Below are positions 1 through 6,753 of a stretch of 9,812 nucleotides of DNA, one piece after another. The stretch's first letter is position 1. The number at the start of each line of letters is the position of its first letter. The stretch is taken from contig DAOVVG010000067.1 in the NCBI GenBank assembly GCA_030632175.1, positions 1 through 9,812 on the forward strand, written 5' to 3'. The notes under the pieces were generated by a model. It worked only from the letters and a program-made list of their open reading frames with translations, ran no database searches and was not told the DNA's origin. A program made the translations under genes and the position numbers. The DNA comes from Gammaproteobacteria bacterium (GTDB taxonomy: Bacteria > Pseudomonadota > Gammaproteobacteria > UBA9214).

Positions 1-97
1 CCTTCTTGAGTGTGTCTGCCGAACTCTGAAAGATATTCAGTATGGCCCAGATATCTGCAACCAGTATCAGCAGTCCGAAAATTCCACCTACTTCCAT
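1..97 (-). CDS. PLDc_N-type small membrane protein, N-terminal part only (gene runs off the window)
   Basis: An ATG at 97-95 is preceded by a strong ribosome binding site, AAGGAG with a 7-nt gap on the minus strand. It opens a frame that stays open for 32 codons to the window edge. The peptide begins MEVGGIFGLLILVADIWAIL and continues with NIFQSSADTLKK. A hydrophobic first helix followed by DIWAI and then a QSSA-type stretch with lysines is typical of the short two-helix proteins carrying the phospholipase D N-terminal membrane domain (PLDc_N). These usually have about 60-70 residues and no catalytic part, and their function is unknown. The start overlaps the end of the DUF6498-type gene by 10 bp, which suggests translational coupling. 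The family call rests on pattern recall of half a protein. Confidence 0.7.
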   Translation of the reverse strand, partial: MEVGGIFGLLILVADIWAILNIFQSSADTLKK

Positions 98-798
98 TGC
101 TGTTCTCCTTGTGTTTTTTCAGCAGTGCTGCTTGTTTCAGCAGTGTGATCAGTCTTATGTGACCGGTTATGCAGCATGATATCCATTCCGGTCTTGAGCG
201 CAACCAGTACCACCAGCATTCCGGTGGGTGAGCCGAGTGCGGTGATCAGAAAGCCGCCTGCAATGACAGTTATTTGTAACACGGCAATGCGTTTGTAGGG
301 GGCGCTCATCAGTTTTTTTTTGTTTGTTTGCCGGTATTCCTGCTGACCGATAAACAGCAACATAAAGGACACGCCATGACTGAGTAACAAACCAAGGCAG
401 GCCCATAAAAATTCTTCGGGCGCAGCGTTGAGGACCTGGCGCCCCAGATCGACAAACATCTGTATTAAAACCAGCGGGCCGGGCCAGCTGTCCTGTGCCG
501 GGATGCTTGTCACTTCGCCGGCAAACCGGGTCAGTTCCAGTATGGCGAGCCCGTGTATTACACAAAAGAAACCGTAGTGTATACAGAAGAACAGCATGTG
601 AGAGAGTTCACCAGACCCACCGGTCGCGAGCATCTTGAGCAGGGTGTAGCCGCCGACGATCAGGTTCTCGGCCCAGTAGAGCACGACGATAGAACCGACA
701 TCCCAGTCCAGGTAGAGCACGCCGAGTACCGGCACGAGGTTGGCAAGCACCAGCGCCACCACGGGCAGGTTAACAGTTTGTTGCGTGTTCACTGGCAT
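88..798 (-). CDS. DUF6498-type multi-pass membrane protein
   Basis: The protein has 236 residues and is mostly hydrophobic, with about five or six likely membrane helices and a polar, charged C-terminal tail from about residue 212. Recognisable points are DWDVGS at 31-36, LYWAEN at 40-45 followed by a glycine pair, and an HYGFF-H motif around 74-82. This fits the DUF6498 family of bacterial integral membrane proteins as I remember it; no function is known. The ATG at 798 has no clear Shine-Dalgarno sequence. It lies 66 bp downstream of nhaA on the same strand, and its stop codon overlaps the next gene by 10 bp, so it probably belongs to the nhaA transcript. Being a real gene is well supported; the family name is less certain. 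Confidence 0.75.
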   Translation of the reverse strand: MPVNTQQTVNLPVVALVLANLVPVLGVLYLDWDVGSIVVLYWAENLIVGGYTLLKMLATGGSGELSHMLFFCIHYGFFCVIHGLAILELTRFAGEVTSIPAQDSWPGPLVLIQMFVDLGRQVLNAAPEEFLWACLGLLLSHGVSFMLLFIGQQEYRQTNKKKLMSAPYKRIAVLQITVIAGGFLITALGSPTGMLVVLVALKTGMDIMLHNRSHKTDHTAETSSTAEKTQGEQQWK

Positions 799-864
799 AC
801 AGATGTGGCAGGGCGGCGGTGTTGTGCGGCTTTTGTTGCGCTGGCAGGTTGTTGGCTGCGATGG

Positions 865-2244
865 TTATGTGTTTTTGTTGCCGGCGAGGTAAAGCCAGAT
901 AAAACCTGTGACACCGGCAGCCAGTGATGCGAACAGGATGCCCGTCTTCGCCATGAGTAACAGCTCCGGCTGGTGTGCAAAACCCAGTTCAGCAATAAAG
1001 ATGGACATGGTGAAACCAATACCCCCCAGCAGGGAGACGCCAATAATCTGCGTAAACCGGGTTTCAGCCGGTAATTGTCCGATGTTCAGTTTCAGTGCTA
1101 TCCAGCAGCCGCCGGCAATGCCAATGACTTTTCCGGCGATCAGTCCCAGCGATACACCCAGTGTGACCGGATGCATCAGTGTCTGACCGACGTTGGACAG
1201 GTCCAGCGGGATACCGGCATTAAACAGCGCGAAGATCGGTATAACCAGATAGGCAACCGGCAGATGCCAGGCATGTTCCAGACGTTGCAGCGGTGCCTCT
1301 ACCAGGTAAACGCCGTTGCCCAGGGTTTGTACGATAGCGCGCAGTTTTTCATTGGTCATGATGCTTTTCCCGGGCACGTGGCTGGCATCAAAGCGTTCCA
1401 TCAACTCACGGATTTGCTGGCTGAACCGGACCGGGTTGTATTTGGGTCGTGCCGGCACCGAGAAGGCGCCAAGTACACCTGCAAGCGTGGCATGTACGCC
1501 AGACTGAAACATGGCGTACCAGAGGAAAATGGCAAGAATAAAATAGGGTGTGATCTTGCGGATACCGGTTACATTCAGCAGCATTAACAGCCCGAAGATG
1601 ATGCCTGCAGCGACCAGTGCGCCCATTGAAATGGTTTCCGTGTAAAACACCGCAATGACGATTACCGCACCAAGATCATCGACGATGGCCAGCGCAACGA
1701 GGAAGGTAATCAGCGCCCTCGGTACGCGGCTCGCAAGCAATGCGATGGCGCCGAGTGCGAATGCAATATCCGTTGCCATGGGTATACCCCAGCCGCGAGC
1801 AGCATCACCCTCCGGATTGACGCTAAAGTAAATCAGTGCGGGTATGACCATGCCGCCGATGGCGGCAACAATGGGTAACGCTGCCTGGCGCGGGTTCGAC
1901 AGTGCGCCGGCCATGATTTCGCGCTTGAGCTCCAGTCCTACTACGAAGAAAAACAGTGCCATCAGTCCGTCGTTGACCCAGTGATGCAGGCTGTTTTCCA
2001 GCGACCAGTTGCCGATGTTGAAGCCGATATTGAGGTGCTGGATTTGCTGATATAAATGGGCGAGCGGACTGTTTGCGAGTACCAGTGCCAGCACAGCAGT
2101 AAACATCAGCAGCAGGCCACTGGTCGTCTGGCGATGAATGAATTCTTCAAACGGGGTGAGAACCTTGTTGAGTGCCCGTTCCCAGGGGGCGGTATAAACA
2201 CCGTCTACCCGGGAAGAAGTCCTGACATTTTTTTTATCATTCAT
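865..2244 (-). CDS. nhaA: Na+/H+ antiporter NhaA
   Basis: NhaA is an inner-membrane antiporter that exports Na+ or Li+ in exchange for protons, serving sodium tolerance and pH homeostasis. The protein has 459 residues against 388 in E. coli; the excess is an N-terminal cytoplasmic extension of about 25 residues plus a longer polar loop around 265-300. Key elements are visible: the TD pair of the unwound helix 4 in ATDIAFALG (T158, D159), the ion-binding aspartates in VDDLGA (D189, D190, equivalent to E. coli D163/D164), and a GK in a late helix (K372) that should match E. coli K300. About twelve hydrophobic segments are present. The ATG at 2244 has only a weak ribosome binding site. It is 63 bp downstream of the RRM-like gene, with a candidate promoter in and just before that gap. 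Confidence 0.97.
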   Translation of the reverse strand: MNDKKNVRTSSRVDGVYTAPWERALNKVLTPFEEFIHRQTTSGLLLMFTAVLALVLANSPLAHLYQQIQHLNIGFNIGNWSLENSLHHWVNDGLMALFFFVVGLELKREIMAGALSNPRQAALPIVAAIGGMVIPALIYFSVNPEGDAARGWGIPMATDIAFALGAIALLASRVPRALITFLVALAIVDDLGAVIVIAVFYTETISMGALVAAGIIFGLLMLLNVTGIRKITPYFILAIFLWYAMFQSGVHATLAGVLGAFSVPARPKYNPVRFSQQIRELMERFDASHVPGKSIMTNEKLRAIVQTLGNGVYLVEAPLQRLEHAWHLPVAYLVIPIFALFNAGIPLDLSNVGQTLMHPVTLGVSLGLIAGKVIGIAGGCWIALKLNIGQLPAETRFTQIIGVSLLGGIGFTMSIFIAELGFAHQPELLLMAKTGILFASLAAGVTGFIWLYLAGNKNT

Positions 2245-2285
2245 GGTTTGTGTCCCGAAGGCCGGCCTGACTGGAGCAGCACAGG

Positions 2286-2314
2286 ATTGTATTCCAGAGT
2301 GGGCATGCTATCTA
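2286..2314 (-). promoter_or_regulatory. Candidate sigma70 promoter for nhaA
   Basis: On the minus strand, TAGATA (2314-2309, 4 of 6 matches to the -35 consensus) and TACAAT (2291-2286, 5 of 6 matches to the -10 consensus) are separated by exactly 17 nt. The -10 lies about 40 nt upstream of the nhaA start, and the -35 overlaps the last codons and stop of the RRM-like gene. It would let nhaA be expressed apart from the upstream genes. Prediction by eye only. Confidence 0.4.
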
Positions 2315-2553
2315 TACGCAAACAGTGCGACAGTCGCACTGATATGCCGGTTTTTCCAGAACCTGCCATCAATTTTTCGTGCGATGCCATCTGCTCCGAC
2401 CCGGCTGCACTGGATGCAGACCCAGGCGAGGCGGTTGTCGGGGTTGCCAGACAGTGTCAGCTCTATGGTTTCTATTTCCGGCAGTGAATCCAGCAGTACA
2501 AGTATATCGTCTTCTGTGCAGTCAGTTGGCAGGTTGATGATCCTGATTAACAT
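2308..2553 (-). CDS. Small RRM-like (RNA recognition motif) protein
   Basis: The protein has 81 residues, essentially one domain. The pattern fits an RRM fold: strand 1 IRIINL at 3-8 resembles the RNP2 motif; helix 1 follows at 12-23 (TEDDILVLLDSL); strand 2 is ETIELTL at 28-34; strand 3 RLAWVCIQ at 41-48 occupies the RNP1 position; a second helix follows at about 52-62; and strand 4 is near 71-79. The usual aromatic RNA-contacting residues are mostly missing (I5 in RNP2; W44 and I47 in RNP1), so RNA binding may be weak or lost. It starts 14 bp after the HPP gene stop and is followed by nhaA. No good Shine-Dalgarno precedes the ATG at 2553, so translation may be coupled to the HPP gene. The RRM call is inference from pattern; a small ferredoxin-like domain of another kind is the alternative. 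Confidence 0.65.
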   Translation of the reverse strand: MLIRIINLPTDCTEDDILVLLDSLPEIETIELTLSGNPDNRLAWVCIQCSRVGADGIARKIDGRFWKNRHISATVALFAYR

Positions 2554-2567
2554 GACTGTATCAGTTG

Positions 2568-3572
2568 TTAACGTCTGTCAGGGGTGTCCGTGCTGCTGTC
2601 ATCAACACGCTTCCAGTTTTCATCGTCACGGGTAACTTCATAGCTGGCCCAGTGTGCAAATTCCGCCCGTGTCAGCATGGCTGAACTTCGTGGTGCTGCG
2701 CCGGCAATCACCTTGTAGACCACCATGTCCCTGTGTGGGTTGTTGCTGGGGGAGGTATCCACAATCTGGCGTATACACCAGTCGGCTCCAAATGCCCCGT
2801 TACTGTAATAGTGCCCCGGTTGCACCTGCCCAGGCTGCAACTGGCGTTGACTGACCTGTCCGGTGGCGAGTTCGTAGATGTGCAACAGATCATGTTCTGA
2901 AACGGGAATGATGGTGTCCATCTGGCTGAGTGCGTATACCAGGTCGGCATGTTCGATTGCACGTGGTGAAACAGAACGGCTATCGTCGGCTATAGGTTCA
3001 TATTTTTCACCCAGCCACTCCGGGTAACGCCGCCAGGGAAACATATAATTGAAGGCAACTGCGACTGCCAGCATGATCAGTACGTTTAACATGACGGGGG
3101 TGACGACAAACTGGTAACCGAGTGCATGTGTAATATTGCCACCAATAACGGCGGCCAGTGCCGTTGCCCCGCCCGGCGGGTGTATGCAGCGCAGATAATG
3201 CATGCCACCAATCGCAAGCCCGACGGCAAGGCTTGCGGCAATGATCTCGTTGGGTATGACAATGGCGCAGGTCACGCCGACAAGGGCAGAAATGATGTGT
3301 CCGCCAAATATATTCCAGGGTTGTGACAGTGCCCCGTGAGGCACCGCAAACAGCAGCACGGCACTGGCACCCATGGAGGGAACAATCAGCAGGGTGCCGG
3401 TCGGTCCAAGTGTTGCACGGCTTATGATGAAGATACTGCAAATAACCAGTGCGCCGCCGATGGTCGACACCAGTCGCTCGGTGTGACTGACGTTACCGAA
3501 GTCTATTCCCAGATATCTGGCAATGCGTGTGAATGTAATGCTGTTCACACCGGGTGGTCGGGTAGTCCGCAT
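2568..3572 (-). CDS. HPP-family membrane protein with a soluble C-terminal domain
   Basis: The protein has 334 residues. About residues 33-180 are membrane-embedded (four or five helices) and contain the family signature HPPGGAT at 131-137, together with PSMGASAVLLFAVPHG (65-80) and LSQPWNIFGGH (82-92). These identify the HPP family; cyanobacterial and plant members have been linked to nitrite transport, but for most bacterial members the substrate is unknown. Many bacterial HPP proteins end in CBS domains. This one instead has a soluble tail of about 150 residues that includes YSNGAFGADWCIRQIVD (256-272) and a VVYKV...FAHWASYEV region (284-312), which I do not recognise as CBS. The ATG at 3572 has a close GGTGAG ribosome binding site; an in-frame stop lies just upstream, and a GTG at codon 9 is the alternative start. 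Start codon and ribosome site lie inside a hairpin (3563-3600). Confidence 0.9.
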   Translation of the reverse strand: MRTTRPPGVNSITFTRIARYLGIDFGNVSHTERLVSTIGGALVICSIFIISRATLGPTGTLLIVPSMGASAVLLFAVPHGALSQPWNIFGGHIISALVGVTCAIVIPNEIIAASLAVGLAIGGMHYLRCIHPPGGATALAAVIGGNITHALGYQFVVTPVMLNVLIMLAVAVAFNYMFPWRRYPEWLGEKYEPIADDSRSVSPRAIEHADLVYALSQMDTIIPVSEHDLLHIYELATGQVSQRQLQPGQVQPGHYYSNGAFGADWCIRQIVDTSPSNNPHRDMVVYKVIAGAAPRSSAMLTRAEFAHWASYEVTRDDENWKRVDDSSTDTPDRR

Positions 3573-3600
3573 GTCTCACCGCGGGGTGAAATGCGGGCTA
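3563..3600. repeat. Imperfect 38-nt palindrome covering the HPP gene start
   Basis: Outer arms 3563-3572 (TAGTCCGCAT) and 3591-3600 (ATGCGGGCTA) pair at 9 of 10 positions, with one T/G mismatch. An inner stem TCACC/GGTGA (3576-3580 with 3585-3589) closes a GCGG loop. It fills the gap between the 75-residue gene and the HPP gene. In the leftward mRNA the ribosome site GGTGAG would lie in the inner stem and the AUG in the outer stem. It differs in sequence from the TGTAGGAG repeats elsewhere in the window and looks like a separate REP-type element. Confidence 0.75.
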
Positions 3601-3609
3601 GTGTATTAA

Positions 3610-3837
3610 TCAGTTCCATGCCGAGTGCCTGTCTCCCCACTGCAATGACAACCAGTACCACAGGGTGATCGGGATCATCATGCCCAGCCACCACCAGTCG
3701 TTCAGGTAATACGACAGCGGTATGCAAAATAGCGTAAACGCAAAGCTGCACCAGAACAAAATCAGGGCGCCTTTGCGGGTCTCAATGTTCATCAGGGCTA
3801 GAAAAACCCACAGCGGCATGTTGTCTGTTCTTTCCAT
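3610..3837 (-). CDS. Small two-helix membrane protein, function unknown
   Basis: The protein has 75 residues with two hydrophobic segments at about 24-45 and 47-67, separated by a short YYLNDWWW turn rich in aromatics. A positively charged ETRK stretch (19-22) before helix 1 suggests a cytoplasmic N-terminus. The end is polar (QWGDRHSAWN). I know of no function. The ATG at 3837 follows a GAAGGGA ribosome-site-like stretch; a second ATG at codon 7 is also possible. It is the first gene of the leftward cluster, 37 bp before the HPP gene and facing away from the LysR-type gene. That arrangement makes it and the HPP gene plausible targets of the regulator. Confidence 0.75.
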   Translation of the reverse strand: MERTDNMPLWVFLALMNIETRKGALILFWCSFAFTLFCIPLSYYLNDWWWLGMMIPITLWYWLSLQWGDRHSAWN

Positions 3838-4061
3838 TGAAAAGTCCCTTCTTGTTTGTCGGAGGCACTGGTTTCAGCGGGTGACCGGCTGTCTCCTTGC
3901 GGAATATCCAATCATCATACATTCGGTGTGATTGCGCAAAAAATCACCGGGTAACAAGGTGTTCGACAGCGGCGGTGATTCGGGTAATAATAAGCTTCTG
4001 CTGATGTTTTATGAAGTTTTATTAAGATTTTCTTATGTAATTACCTGGTAAAGACCTGCCT
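3838..4061. promoter_or_regulatory. Divergent control region between the small membrane protein and the CbbR-like regulator
   Basis: This 224-bp gap must hold promoters for both directions. Visible elements are: a perfect 8-bp inverted repeat AATCACCG/CGGTGATT (3942-3949 and 3973-3980); a near-exact direct repeat CGGGTAACAA/CGGGTAATAA (3948-3957 and 3981-3990) spaced 33 bp, about three helical turns; and an AT-rich stretch 4005-4042 with TTA-N7-TTA (4009-4021) followed by the palindrome TAAGA-TTT-TCTTA (4023-4035). TNA-N7-TNA is the known CbbR site pattern, so this may be the autoregulatory site. A leftward -10 candidate TATGAT lies at 3919-3914 with no good -35. The reading is inference. Confidence 0.5.
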
Positions 4062-4973
4062 ATGAATATCACCTTCCGCCAGTTACAGATTTTTGATGCA
4101 GTGGCGCGCAACCTGAGTTTTACGCGTGCCTCGGAAGAGTTGCACCTGACGCAGCCGGCGGTTTCCATGCAAATCAAGCAACTGGAACAGTCGGTGGGGT
4201 TGCCGCTGTTTGAACAGCTGGGCAAGAAAATATTTCTGACCGAGGCCGGACAGGAATTCAGTCGCTACGCATCGGCTATTGGCTCGCAGCTTGATGAGCT
4301 CGAGCAGGTGGTGGATGAGATGAAGGGTTTGCAACGCGGACGTCTGACCATTGCGGTTGCCAGTACCGCGAACTATTTCGTGCCGCGCCTGCTGGCCACG
4401 TTTTGTCAGCGACACGGTGATGTAACCGTCAGTCTGGATGTTACGAACAGGGAGCAGTTGTTAAAGGGGCTGGTTGAAAACCGCACTGACCTGGTGATCA
4501 TGGGGCAGCCACCGGAAGACATGGACCTGGTGGCGGAGCGCTTTCTGGAGAATCCGCTGGTGGTGATTGCGCCACCCGATCATCTGCTTGCAAAAGAGAA
4601 AAACATACCGCTGCACCGATTGCTGGAAGAAACATTCCTGGTACGCGAACAGGGTTCAGGCACGCGTTCGGCGGTGGAGCGTTTCTTCAGTGCGAACCAG
4701 ATTGCGCTGTCCACGCAGATGGAAATGAGCAGCAACGAAGCCATCAAGCAGGGTGTCGAGGCCGGGCTGGGGCTGGGGATTGTTTCCATGCATACCCTGG
4801 AAATGGAGCTGGCGCTGAAGCGCCTGGTGATACTGGATGTGGAGAAGCTGCCGATCATGCGCAACTGGTATATTGTTCATCGCAGTGGCAAACGGCTGTC
4901 ACTGGTAGCGCAGGGCTTCCAGAAGTTTGTACAGGAAGAGTCAAGACAGGTATTGAAACTGCCGTCCGCCTGA
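4062..4973 (+). CDS. LysR-type transcriptional regulator, CbbR-like
   Basis: The protein has 303 residues, normal for the family. A winged helix-turn-helix occupies about residues 1-60, with the LysR signature around 19-50 (SFTRASEEL, then LTQPAVSMQIKQLE). The linker helix (about 65-90) leads into LRGRLTI-type QRGRLTIAVA (91-100), and the effector-binding domain covers about 92-295. The N-terminal ITFRQLQIFDAVAR, the LFEQLGKKIFLTEAG stretch and the ASTANYFVPRLL segment resemble CbbR, activator of Calvin-cycle genes. Close paralogues regulate other genes, however, and no cbb genes are present here, so I leave the symbol blank. The ATG at 4062 has only a weak ribosome site. The gene diverges from the membrane-protein cluster and converges on purK across a repeat-filled gap. 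Confidence 0.92.
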   Translation: MNITFRQLQIFDAVARNLSFTRASEELHLTQPAVSMQIKQLEQSVGLPLFEQLGKKIFLTEAGQEFSRYASAIGSQLDELEQVVDEMKGLQRGRLTIAVASTANYFVPRLLATFCQRHGDVTVSLDVTNREQLLKGLVENRTDLVIMGQPPEDMDLVAERFLENPLVVIAPPDHLLAKEKNIPLHRLLEETFLVREQGSGTRSAVERFFSANQIALSTQMEMSSNEAIKQGVEAGLGLGIVSMHTLEMELALKRLVILDVEKLPIMRNWYIVHRSGKRLSLVAQGFQKFVQEESRQVLKLPSA

Positions 4974-4984
4974 AGACATATTAC

Positions 4985-5010
4985 ATGCAGGAGCAGATTT
5001 CATGCGTGAT
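4985..5010 (+). repeat. Degenerate REP unit
   Basis: ATGCAGGAGCAGATTTCATG and the following CGTGAT align with the TGTAGGA-stem-GAT unit found elsewhere in the window, but the stem is damaged (GCAGAT against ATGCGT). It lies just after the regulator stop codon, beside the better-preserved pair at 5026-5090. Confidence 0.5.
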
Positions 5011-5025
5011 TGCCATTGTTAGGCC

Positions 5026-5090
5026 GATCGCGGACAAGGTCCGCTCCTACAGGTGTATCTATTGATGTAGGAGTGCATCTCGTCCGCGAT
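5026..5090. repeat. REP inverted pair (REPIN), between convergent lysR-type gene and purK
   Basis: The left unit (5026-5051) is in reverse orientation with a perfect stem GCGGAC-AAG-GTCCGC. The right unit (5066-5090) is forward, TGTAGGA...GTCCGCGAT, with its first stem arm changed to a TGCAT-type sequence. The spacer is GGTGTATCTATTGA. Lying between convergent genes, the large hairpin could protect or end both transcripts, but there is no T-tract, so it is not a standard intrinsic terminator. Confidence 0.85.
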
Positions 5091-5125
5091 TGCCGTGGCT
5101 GGCTTGGCCTCGAACAGAACCCTGC

Positions 5126-6259
5126 CTACGGCTTCATATTCAAAGCGGCACGAATCTTGGCGGTAACTTGCAGTGCGCTGTCGGCGTCGTCGGCAAGGCA
5201 GTTGATGTGTCCCATCTTGCGTCCGGGTCGGGCCTCACGCTTGCCGTACAGATGCAGGTGTGCGCCGGGTTCGTTAAGCACGTGTTGCCAGGCAGGGTCA
5301 CCGTCATTCCAGATATCACCCATCAGGTTGGTCATGACGACGGCAGAGAGTAATTTTGTGTCGCTGGGCATCAGGCCGCACATCATGCGTACCTGTTGCT
5401 CAAACTGCGAGGTTGCACAGGCATCGACGGTGTAGTGGCCGCTGTTGTGCGGGCGTGGTGCCATTTCATTGATGAGCAGCTCGCCTTGTCGTGTGCAGAA
5501 GAATTCAACGGCCAGCACGCCACAGTAGTTCATTGCGTCGGCAAGTTGCCGGGCCATATCAATGGCGGCGTCGGTGATGGCGGTATCGGCGCCAGACGGG
5601 ACAATGGTGGTATCGAGAATACCGTTTACATGGCGATTCTCACCCACCGGGTAGACGGCAGTCAGACCGCTGGTATTGCGTACCAAAACAACCGATATCT
5701 CGCGCTCCAGTTCAACCATCTCTTCCAGTATGCAGGGTGCGCCGCCAGCTTGAATAAAGGCTGCGCCTGCCTCATCCGCTGTGCTGACCTGTTGCTGACC
5801 CTTGCCGTCATAACCCATGGATGCCGTCTTCAGTAATAGCGGCGGCTGCAGGCCGGAGATGGCGTCTGCAATATCCGCGGCCTCGTAGATAGCGGCAAAT
5901 GGCGCGGTTGCCAGTCCCTGTTGCCGGATAAAGGTTTTTTCGTTGATACGGTTTTGCGCAATGCGTACCGCGTCAGCCCCGGGTCTTACCGGACAGTACT
6001 GTTCGAGAAATTCCAGACTTTCTGCAGGGATGTTTTCAAATTCAGTGGTAATTGCGGCGCATTCATCGCCCAGCATTTGCAGGGCGGCACGGTCCTGGTA
6101 GTCAGCGTTGATGTGCTGGTCGGCTATCAGGCCGGCGGGACTGTGCGGGTCGGGATCAAGGACTACGACCCGGTAACCCATGCTGTGTGCGGCCAGCGTG
6201 AACATGCGGCCGAGTTGCCCGCCACCGAGAACGCCCAGACTTGCATCCGGAAGGATCAT
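5126..6259 (-). CDS. purK: 5-(carboxyamino)imidazole ribonucleotide synthase PurK
   Basis: PurK is a cytosolic ATP-grasp enzyme that joins AIR and bicarbonate with ATP to give N5-CAIR, the substrate of PurE in de novo purine synthesis. The protein has 377 residues, slightly longer than the 355 of E. coli. Visible elements are the N-terminal glycine-rich LGVLGGGQLGRM (8-19), EFENIPAESLEFLE (73-86), the ATP-grasp loop MGYDGKGQQ (148-156), the EE-ERE region (179-187) and the diagnostic NEMAPRPHNSGHYT (264-277). The ATG at 6259 overlaps the purE stop codon in an ATGA, so the two genes are co-transcribed and probably translationally coupled. Nothing looks broken. Confidence 0.97.
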   Translation of the reverse strand: MILPDASLGVLGGGQLGRMFTLAAHSMGYRVVVLDPDPHSPAGLIADQHINADYQDRAALQMLGDECAAITTEFENIPAESLEFLEQYCPVRPGADAVRIAQNRINEKTFIRQQGLATAPFAAIYEAADIADAISGLQPPLLLKTASMGYDGKGQQQVSTADEAGAAFIQAGGAPCILEEMVELEREISVVLVRNTSGLTAVYPVGENRHVNGILDTTIVPSGADTAITDAAIDMARQLADAMNYCGVLAVEFFCTRQGELLINEMAPRPHNSGHYTVDACATSQFEQQVRMMCGLMPSDTKLLSAVVMTNLMGDIWNDGDPAWQHVLNEPGAHLHLYGKREARPGRKMGHINCLADDADSALQVTAKIRAALNMKP

Positions 6260-6753
6260 GTTTGCGGGGGAAGTTCCATGGCGTGAACCATCTGTTCCTG
6301 GTCCTTGCGAAACTGTTCAAGCTGGTTGGCGAGACCGTTGTCTGTTGTGGCGAGAATGCCGAGGGCATAGAGGGCGGCATTGGCGGATCCCGCCTCGCCA
6401 ATGGCAAACGTGGCAACGGGTATACCCTTAGGCATTTGCACGATCGACAGCAGTGAGTCCATGCCCTTCAGGTAGCGCGATGGAACCGGTACGCCGAGCA
6501 CCGGTACGGTGGTCTTGGCGGCCAGCATTCCCGGCAGGTGTGCTGCGCCGCCGGCGCCGGCAATGATGCAGGCCAGGCCACGTTCGCGGGCTGTGCTGGC
6601 ATATTCAAACAGCAAGTCGGGAGTACGGTGGGCGGATACCACCCGGGATTCAAAAGATACGCCAAACTGCTCCAGTATATCTGCGGCATGTCGCATGATA
6701 TCCCAATCACTGTTGCTGCCCATGACCAGTCCGATGCGAGGTTTATCACTCAT
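6256..6753 (-). CDS. purE: N5-carboxyaminoimidazole ribonucleotide mutase PurE (class I)
   Basis: PurE moves the carboxyl group of N5-CAIR to give CAIR in purine synthesis. The protein has 165 residues, usual for the family. Signature segments are MGSNSDWDIM (11-20), VVSAHRTPD (38-46, with H42 matching the catalytic His45 of E. coli), AGAGGAAHLPGM (65-76) and GVPVPSRYLKGMDSL near 87-101. The SDWDIM form and the presence of PurK point to the bacterial class I mutase rather than the AIR carboxylase. The ATG at 6753 has a poor ribosome site (CGGA about 8 nt upstream). It is first in a purEK operon, the same order as in E. coli, and diverges from purC. Confidence 0.97.
   Translation of the reverse strand: MSDKPRIGLVMGSNSDWDIMRHAADILEQFGVSFESRVVSAHRTPDLLFEYASTARERGLACIIAGAGGAAHLPGMLAAKTTVPVLGVPVPSRYLKGMDSLLSIVQMPKGIPVATFAIGEAGSANAALYALGILATTDNGLANQLEQFRKDQEQMVHAMELPPQT

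Noticed and set aside
553..927. Rightward open frame across the DUF6498-type/nhaA gap
   Set aside because: It lies antisense to the DUF6498-type gene, has low-complexity, histidine- and arginine-rich content without domain pattern, and lacks a ribosome site.
1075..1587. Rightward open frame of 170 codons inside nhaA
   Set aside because: It is fully antisense to a clear nhaA and its translation shows no family features; a shadow of a GC-rich coding region.
3007..3441. Second leftward frame inside the HPP gene
   Set aside because: Same strand but shifted frame within an unbroken HPP coding region; rich in C, H and W as expected of an out-of-frame translation.
5026..5090. REP pair as a Rho-independent terminator
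   Set aside because: The hairpin is strong but no T-tract follows on either strand. The same holds for the intact pairs at 6872-6947, 8337-8482 and 9642-9705.
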